From NCBI GenBank assembly GCA_036558125.1, contig DATBGE010000193.1, positions 1 to 11,482 on the forward strand: a DNA stretch of 11,482 nucleotides, in the 5' to 3' direction. Each line of letters starts with the position of its first letter. The stretch's first letter is position 1. Origin of the DNA: DATBGE01 sp036558125. GTDB taxonomy: Bacteria > Gemmatimonadota > Gemmatimonadetes > Gemmatimonadales > GWC2-71-9. The notes under the pieces are model-generated. The model worked only from the letters and a program-made list of their open reading frames with translations. It was not told where the DNA came from and searched no databases. Made by a program: the position numbers and the translations under genes. This document shows, one piece after another, positions 7,467 through 11,482 of this stretch.

Positions 7467-7478
7467 AGAAGATCTTCT
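7467..7478. promoter_or_regulatory. 12-base perfect palindrome, possible operator
   Basis: AGAAGATCTTCT reads identically on both strands. It lies 72-83 bases upstream of the porin ATG and 3 bases from the nearest Pho-box-like hexamer. The position suits an operator near the promoter, but no regulator can be named. Confidence 0.3.
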
Positions 7479-7480
7479 CC

Positions 7481-7519
7481 GGTAACGGATAGGGCAGAGA
7501 GGAGTAACGGGACTGTAAC
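7481..7519 (-). promoter_or_regulatory. Pho-box-like repeats upstream of the porin-pstS unit
   Basis: Three plus-strand hexamers, GGTAAC (7481), AGTAAC (7503) and TGTAAC (7514), are 22 and 11 bases apart, that is, two and one repeat periods. The adjacent pair reads GTAACGG-GACT-GTAACCG, a 7+4+7 layout like the classical Pho box. The motif and its orientation relative to the gene match the element before pstC. It lies 86-124 bases upstream of the porin ATG. I could not pick a convincing -10 box. Confidence 0.5.
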
Positions 7520-7546
7520 CGGGTGCTGGGAGGTGTCCTCCGCGTC

Positions 7547-7595
7547 CTTGGGGCGAGGCGCTCGCGGCTTGGGGCTGGGGCCGTGGCCCTTGGGG
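7547..7595. repeat. CTTGGGG heptamer, three copies at 21-base spacing
   Basis: CTTGGGG begins at 7547, 7568 and 7589, exactly 21 bases apart; a degenerate copy CTGGGAG begins at 7526, also in phase. The sequence between copies is only partly conserved (about 12 of 21 positions match between the first two units). It could be a decayed tandem repeat or phased protein-binding sites on one face of the helix. Together with GGGG at 7577 it also gives four G-tracts on the plus strand. Confidence 0.55.
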
Positions 7596-7850
7596 TTAAC
7601 AGCTGTCGCGCCCGCTCCCTCTGGCGCTTCCCAAAGGGTCGGGCAGGTTGCCCAGGGCACTGGCTTACGTAGGTGGCGTATTGCTCGGCTCCTCCCAGGA
7701 GAGCGGAATCGCCTGGTTGAGCCAATGCGGATGGGTTGATTACTGCGGGTGCTCCGTCACCCCGTGGTCGGCCATGCCGACACTGTAGTCTGCCGGCCGA
7801 TCAGGCACGAGCCCCGAGGTTGCTCTGCTCCGGATGGCGACTGAACGCCC

Positions 7851-9092
7851 TTAGAAGTTGACCGTCAACGCGGACCGAACCCCGCTGATGCTCTTGGCCC
7901 CGCCGGCCTGGAAGCTCTCGTTCTCATAGGCGATGCGGAACTGCGCCCGACTCGACATGTAGAATCCCAGCACCACCGTGATGAGAGTTGTCCCGTTGTC
8001 GTCGAGCTCCGTGTCGGGATCCGCGAAATCGTACCGGACAGCCGGCTCGATGGCAGTGAGCCAGGAGGTTGGGCTCTTGATCCTGATGTTGTACGCTCCG
8101 ACCGCCGAGATGCCGAGGATCGTCTTCTTGTCGCCGCTCACCAGCACACCACTGCCGTCCTGTCCGCTCATGTAGTCGCCGACCAGGTACAAGCCTGCGT
8201 CGCCCGGCTTCCCCCACTGGGCATCGAGGCCCCAGGCGGAGTTCGTGTAGTTGGAATCCGGTGCGCTGGCGCCGGTCGGCGTCACGATGTTGTCATGCGA
8301 GAAGAACGAGCCGCCCACATTGAGCTTGTCGGTGATACCCACCGTGCCGCGGAACCCGAAGGACTTGGCGTTGTTGTTGTCGTTGAGGCTCTCGCCCCGG
8401 CCATTGTATGCCCCGGCGATGAGCGTGAGCAACCGGAGGTCGCTCAGCTTGTAGTCGAACTGCAGGTGAGCTCCGACGTCATGCGACAGGAATCCCTGAG
8501 CGGTGAACAGATCGTTCGATCCCGCGCCCACGAGGCCTTGTCCGGCACCGCGTTCGATGGACGGCAAATTGTTGGCGGAGGTCAGCTCGTAGCGCCCGAA
8601 CGGCCGCTTTTCCTGGCCCATTCGCAGCATGAAGCTGGTCTTGGCCTCCGGCTTGGTGAAGCGCACGTCGATGAAGGCATCGCGCAGCCGGATCCCCCCG
8701 CGCGAAGTGGTGGTGCAGTTCACCGCGACGGTGTCCGGGGCGCCGGTGACGATCACCGGTTGGCACGTCGTGGTAGATGTGGTCGTCCGGCCGCCCTCGA
8801 AGGACGGCTGGATGAACACACTGATGTATTCGTTGATGTTTGCCCGCGCCTCGATACGGGCCCGCCGGAGGAAGAAATTGTCCTTTGGCCCGACTACCGA
8901 GGCATAGTCAGAATTGTCGAAGTAGTAATACTGAACCTGTAGCCGGCCCTGCACCCGCACATTCGGGTACGTGACCTGGGCGACGGCGTTGGCCGTGGTG
9001 AGACTGACGGCCAGAACCGCCAGATTGATACTCCGACGGGAAAGCGTCAGGGGCGTTCCTCGTTCAAGGGCTCGATGGGGTGGTCGGCGCAT
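7851..9092 (-). CDS. Phosphate-selective porin O/P-type outer-membrane protein
   Basis: This is a 413-residue barrel precursor if started at the ATG at 9092. A hydrophobic signal segment (INLAVLAVSLTTANAVAQ) ends near residue 39. The mature chain opens VRVQGRLQVQYYYFDNSDY, then has the NFFLRRARIEARANINEYISVFIQPSFEG stretch, RLRDAFIDVRF, and GQEKRPFGRYELTSANNLPSIERG, all typical of the OprO/OprP family. It ends in the barrel-insertion aromatic (LTVNF). The start is uncertain: the ATG at 9092 gives a long basic leader and a weak ribosome site, whereas CTG at 9050 has GAGGA at ideal spacing directly before a compact signal peptide. Frames from 9161 (TTG) and 9134 (ATG) are also open. Phosphate or pyrophosphate uptake is inferred from family and neighbourhood. 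Confidence 0.87.
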   Translation of the reverse strand: MRRPPHRALERGTPLTLSRRSINLAVLAVSLTTANAVAQVTYPNVRVQGRLQVQYYYFDNSDYASVVGPKDNFFLRRARIEARANINEYISVFIQPSFEGGRTTTSTTTCQPVIVTGAPDTVAVNCTTTSRGGIRLRDAFIDVRFTKPEAKTSFMLRMGQEKRPFGRYELTSANNLPSIERGAGQGLVGAGSNDLFTAQGFLSHDVGAHLQFDYKLSDLRLLTLIAGAYNGRGESLNDNNNAKSFGFRGTVGITDKLNVGGSFFSHDNIVTPTGASAPDSNYTNSAWGLDAQWGKPGDAGLYLVGDYMSGQDGSGVLVSGDKKTILGISAVGAYNIRIKSPTSWLTAIEPAVRYDFADPDTELDDNGTTLITVVLGFYMSSRAQFRIAYENESFQAGGAKSISGVRSALTVNF

Positions 9093-9137
9093 TTCACCGG
9101 ACGGAAGAAAACCAGCGGCGGGACGGAGCGCCATCCC

Positions 9138-9159
9138 GGTCAATTGGTTCGTGTTGACC
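9138..9159. other. Inverted repeat upstream of the second porin
   Basis: GGTCAA (9138-9143) pairs with TTGACC (9154-9159) across a 10-base loop, 46 bases before the ATG at 9092. It could be an operator or leader hairpin. There is no T-tract after it, so it is not a clear terminator. Confidence 0.25.
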
Positions 9160-9200
9160 AACGGGCTGGCAACGACGCCTCTGAGAGCGCCGAATTCGCC

Positions 9201-9365
9201 TCAGCGGCTGCTCGGGGCGAAGTCGGCGAAGGGGTCGCGGAACAACTCGTCTTCTCCGCCAGGGGCGGGACGGGATGGAGCTGCCGGTGCCGGGAGCTGG
9301 AGCGGGGAGTTTGGCACTGGGCCCCGGATCGGGAGACTTCGGTTCAGGCTGACGCTTGGATCCAT
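9201..9365 (-). CDS. Candidate 54-residue small protein, function unknown
   Basis: An ATG at 9365, with AAGGAG five bases upstream, opens a 54-codon frame that overlaps the end of the phosphodiesterase gene by 22 bases in another frame. The predicted product is Pro/Ala-rich in the middle (residues about 12-35) and ends with an acidic/aromatic segment, GEDELFRDPFADFAPSSR. No signal peptide or membrane helix is seen, and I recognise no family. Strong ribosome site and overlap would allow translational coupling with the upstream gene. Against it, the AAGGAG also encodes residues of the upstream protein, and Pro/Ala-rich frames are common by chance in GC-rich DNA. The rest of the 9093-9343 gap shows no other gene. 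Confidence 0.35.
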   Translation of the reverse strand: MDPSVSLNRSLPIRGPVPNSPLQLPAPAAPSRPAPGGEDELFRDPFADFAPSSR

Positions 9366-10192
9366 GCAGGCTCCTTTTCGAATGCTTCGCTCAGTACCCG
9401 GCCCTGCCATTGAGCTGGCGGGTTTCCGCCGAATGCTGACAGCACCGTCGGTGGCACGTCGAGCAGGGTCGCCCCGCTCGTCGAGGCTGCCCTGGTCCGT
9501 ACCCCCAGTCCCCCGACCAGGAGCGGGATGGTCTCATTGATCGGGTGGGGATGATCGTGGTCGCTGGGCAGCACGCCACCGCCGCCGTGGTCGGCGGTGA
9601 CGATCACAAGGGTGCCGGGCTCCTTCGCCAGCTCGTTCAGGATGCCCAGCCCGCGGTCCACTGCACGGGCGGCGGTGAGATACGCCTCGCTCATCCACCC
9701 CCAGGCATGTCCGGCCACATCGGTGTCCCTCACGTAGCCCAGCACGAACCGTCTTCCTCGAGAAGCGCGCAGTTCTTCGGCCATCGCCTCCGCCACTCGG
9801 CGGGGCTGGGTCCCACTCGCGATCAGCCGCTCCACTCCTCCCAGCTTGAGCAGCCCGCCAACCAGGAAACGGGTGCTGGGCAGGAGTTCTCCCGCGACAA
9901 CCGAGGTGCGCACACCGAGGCGGGCCAGTTCGGCGGGAAGTGGTCTCAGCTGGCGCACACGGGCGAGCGAGTCGAGGCTCGGATCAATGAGGCCGTGGGT
10001 CTCGGGGGAGACGCCGGTGCCGAGCGAGCTCAACGCGGCAACCGTGATGCTGGGACACACCGTACTCGCCACCGGCGGCTGCCAGGCCCGCTCGGAAAAG
10101 GCCGTAAGGTTGGGCATGTGCTCCCGGGTAATCGCGTCGGGGCGCAGGCCGTCAATCACCAGGACCAGGATTCGCTCGTAGCCGTCTCGCAT
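9344..10192 (-). CDS. Alkaline-phosphatase-superfamily phosphodiesterase/phosphatase (NPP-like), cytoplasmic
   Basis: This is a metal-dependent hydrolase of the nucleotide pyrophosphatase/phosphodiesterase branch. I start it at the ATG at 10192, preceded by GAGGAGG nine bases upstream; a frame opening at 10285 adds 31 residues without such a site. In the 282-residue product the first metal ligand is D14 in LVIDGLRPD. The nucleophile is probably T50 in PSITVAALSSLGTGVSPETHG, nine residues before the TG as in NPP enzymes. Further ligands are D158 and H162 (DTDVAGH), D201 and H202 (TADHGG), and a His in DHDHPHP (212-216). No signal peptide precedes it, so it should act in the cytoplasm. It is divergent from the glycosyltransferase and upstream of the porin. 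Substrate unknown; phosphodiester, nucleotide or phospholipid headgroup are all possible. Confidence 0.88.
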   Translation of the reverse strand: MRDGYERILVLVIDGLRPDAITREHMPNLTAFSERAWQPPVASTVCPSITVAALSSLGTGVSPETHGLIDPSLDSLARVRQLRPLPAELARLGVRTSVVAGELLPSTRFLVGGLLKLGGVERLIASGTQPRRVAEAMAEELRASRGRRFVLGYVRDTDVAGHAWGWMSEAYLTAARAVDRGLGILNELAKEPGTLVIVTADHGGGGVLPSDHDHPHPINETIPLLVGGLGVRTRAASTSGATLLDVPPTVLSAFGGNPPAQWQGRVLSEAFEKEPAWIQASA

Positions 10193-10350
10193 CTGCTGTG
10201 TCCTCCTCGCTTTGTCTGATATCCCGCCTGAATTGTGCCGGGTGATTGTCACCACCGAGTGATCCGGTTGTCGCGAGTCAAACACGGTGCGCCGCGAAGT
10301 TGTGACATGGTTGTCGTCGGCCTGTGGCGAAGATCGGGGAACCTTCCGCG
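10193..10350. promoter_or_regulatory. Divergent promoter region with weak 11-base-phased TGT hexamers
   Basis: Between two divergent genes, two phased series are seen on the plus strand. TGTCAC (10247), AGTGAT (10258) and TGTCGC (10269) lie on the side of the phosphodiesterase gene; TGTGAC (10301), TGTCGT (10312) and TGTGGC (10323) lie just before the glycosyltransferase. Spacing is exactly 11 bases within each series. The hexamers are more degenerate than those before pstC, so this could be chance. Confidence 0.35.
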
Positions 10351-11482
10351 ATGCGAATCCTCTTCTTCAGCGACACCTTCCTCCCCGAGATCAACGGCGT
10401 GACCACTGTTTTGGCCACGATGCGAGACGGATTGCTGGCCCGAGGTCACGAAGTCCGAATGGTGGTGCCGGGATACGGCACTCCCAGCGCGAACGAGACG
10501 GGATTGCGCCGGATTCCAGGCATTCCCTGTCCCGGCTACTCCGCGGTGCGGTTGTCCTGGCCTTGGGGGAGAGGTATCGGCGGCTGGAGTGCGGAGTTTT
10601 CGCCCGAGCTGGTGCACGTCGCCACCGAGGGCCCGATCGGTCTGTTCGGTCGCGCCTTCGCCTTGCGCCACACTCTCCCGCTCGTCACCTCCTTCCATAC
10701 CGATTTCCCCCGGTACGCGGCGCACTACCTCGGCAAGTACGCGACCGAGCCGGTGCGGGGGTACCTGCGCTGGTTTCACGGTCCGGCCCTCGCGACCCAG
10801 ACTCCCAGCGCCGTCACCCGGGACGAGCTCCACTTGATGGGGATTCCCCAGGCGATGGTCTGGGGCGCGGCGGTGGACGCGCGGGGATTCACTCCATCGC
10901 TGCGCTCGGAGATGCGTCGAGCGGAGATGGGTTGCGCGGATCGAGTGATGGTTCTCCACGTCGGCCGTTTGGCGGTGGAGAAGGACCCCGCGACGTTGAT
11001 TGAGAGTTTTCGTATGGCTCACGCGGCACTGGGTGACGGTGCCGTCTTCTGCGTCGCCGGCGCCGGCCCCGAAGCCGATTCAGTGAAGAAGGCGCTGCCC
11101 TTCGCCCGTCATCTCGGCTTCCTGCCGCGGGAGAAGCTCGCCGAGCTGTACGCCGATGCCGATCTCTTCGTTTTCCCTTCGCCGACCGAGACCTGCGGCC
11201 TCGTGGCACTGGAAGCGATGGCGTCGGGTCTGCCGGTGATCGGTGCCGCGGCAGGCGGAATCCGGGAAAGCATCATGCCGGACATCACCGGACTCCTGGT
11301 CGTGCCGGGCAACGCGAGTGAATTCGCCGAGGCGATCCAGGCGCTGGTGCGGGACCGGGAGCGGCGGGAAGCGATGGGGCAGGCGGCCCGCGCCTTCGCG
11401 CAGGGGAGGGACTGGTCTCGGGAATTGGACCAACTCGAGGCGATTTACAGGAGGGCGAGGGATACCAGTGCGGCGGTAACCG
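10351..11482 (+). CDS. GT4-family glycosyltransferase, lipid-glycosyltransferase-like (3' end cut by window edge)
   Basis: This is a cytoplasmic, membrane-associated GT-B fold enzyme that transfers a sugar from a nucleotide donor. From the ATG at 10351, 377 codons are open to the right edge, close to a full family length. The N-terminal acceptor domain starts MRILFFSDTFLPEINGV and contains VHVATEGPIGL (88-98) and SFHTDFP (114-120). The C-terminal donor domain starts near LHVGRLAVEKDP (202-213) and has the EX7E motif with E280 and E288 in TETCGLVALEAMASG. This pattern resembles SqdX (sulfoquinovosyl diacylglycerol), MgtA-type mannosyl/glucosyl and related glycolipid synthases. The ribosome site is weak (GGGGA, 11 bases upstream). 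Divergence from a phosphodiesterase beside a phosphate locus suggests lipid remodelling, but donor and acceptor cannot be read from sequence. Confidence 0.9.
   Translation, partial: MRILFFSDTFLPEINGVTTVLATMRDGLLARGHEVRMVVPGYGTPSANETGLRRIPGIPCPGYSAVRLSWPWGRGIGGWSAEFSPELVHVATEGPIGLFGRAFALRHTLPLVTSFHTDFPRYAAHYLGKYATEPVRGYLRWFHGPALATQTPSAVTRDELHLMGIPQAMVWGAAVDARGFTPSLRSEMRRAEMGCADRVMVLHVGRLAVEKDPATLIESFRMAHAALGDGAVFCVAGAGPEADSVKKALPFARHLGFLPREKLAELYADADLFVFPSPTETCGLVALEAMASGLPVIGAAAGGIRESIMPDITGLLVVPGNASEFAEAIQALVRDRERREAMGQAARAFAQGRDWSRELDQLEAIYRRARDTSAAVT

Larger units (their letters stand above)
7396..7850. other. 455-base intergenic region, promoter region of the porin-pstS unit
   Basis: No convincing gene is present. 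From right to left it holds: two small hairpins downstream of the second porin stop (7765-7783 with stem GTCGGC/GCCGAC, and 7747-7762 with stem GGGTG/CACCC), neither followed by a T-tract; a short hairpin GGGCA-GGT-TGCCC (7641-7653); a CTTGGGG repeat series (7547-7595); Pho-box-like hexamers (7481-7519); a 12-base perfect palindrome (7467-7478); and the Shine-Dalgarno of the porin at 7395. Short minus-strand frames at 7424-7660 and 7453-7725 look random. Confidence 0.7.

Noticed and set aside
7424..7725. Two overlapping minus-strand frames (78 and 90 codons) in the intergenic region
   Set aside because: Their products are Pro/Arg/Ala-rich without pattern, they have no good ribosome site, and they cover the promoter-like repeats. 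The heptad PK repeat in one of them simply reflects the 21-base DNA repeat.
7747..7783. Hairpins downstream of the second porin as an intrinsic terminator
   Set aside because: Stems are short (5-6 pairs) and no T-tract follows on the transcribed strand, so I mention them only as structure.
10193..10285. Phosphodiesterase start at 10285
   Set aside because: The extra 31 residues do not look like a signal peptide or domain, and the strongest ribosome site directly precedes the ATG at 10192.
10249..11022. Minus-strand frame of 257 codons opposite the glycosyltransferase
   Set aside because: It is antisense to a clear GT4 enzyme, has no recognisable motif, and would cover the divergent promoter region.
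1..11482. CRISPR array, tRNA or rRNA genes, insertion sequence, phage or toxin-antitoxin elements
   Set aside because: I looked for regular spacer-repeats, conserved RNA gene segments, transposase motifs and terminal inverted repeats and saw none; the window is ordinary operon DNA.

Overview
The window is GC-rich and almost wholly coding. It looks like the chromosome of a Gram-negative bacterium: two outer-membrane beta-barrel proteins and a periplasmic binding protein without a lipobox are present. Gene style and porin sequences bring Gemmatimonadota to mind, but that assignment is an impression, not a measurement. No rRNA, tRNA, insertion sequence, prophage, CRISPR array or replication origin was seen.

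Most of the window is one phosphate-acquisition locus on the minus strand. In transcription order (right to left) it reads: outer-membrane porin (7395-6319), pstS (6283-5261), a 167-base gap with a Pho-box-like element, pstC, pstA, two tandem pstB paralogues, phoU, and a Ppx/GppA-type exopolyphosphatase that runs off the left edge. From pstC to ppx every junction overlaps by 4 bases (ATGA) or 8 bases, so these six genes are one translationally coupled unit. Phosphate would cross the outer membrane through the porin, be captured by PstS, be pumped by PstC/PstA driven by PstB ATPases, be sensed through PhoU, and be linked to polyphosphate turnover through Ppx.

Upstream on the same strand, after a 455-base gene-poor region, are a second porin of the phosphate-selective O/P type (9092-7851), a possible 54-residue small protein (9365-9201), and a cytoplasmic alkaline-phosphatase-superfamily phosphodiesterase/phosphatase (10192-9344). 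Divergent from the last is a GT4 glycosyltransferase (10351 to the right edge) resembling lipid-directed enzymes of the SqdX/MgtA type. This suggests, as inference, a phosphate-starvation module that also remodels membrane lipids.

The most interesting signals are non-coding. Hexamers related to TGTCAC/TGTAAC recur at exact 11-base spacing, the period of PhoB-family half-sites. They lie upstream of pstC (5128-5155), upstream of the porin-pstS unit (7481-7519), and in weaker form in the divergent region (10247-10328). A separate CTTGGGG heptamer recurs at exact 21-base spacing (7547-7595). I found no wholly new system; the locus is a recognisable Pst/Pho cluster with unusual details.
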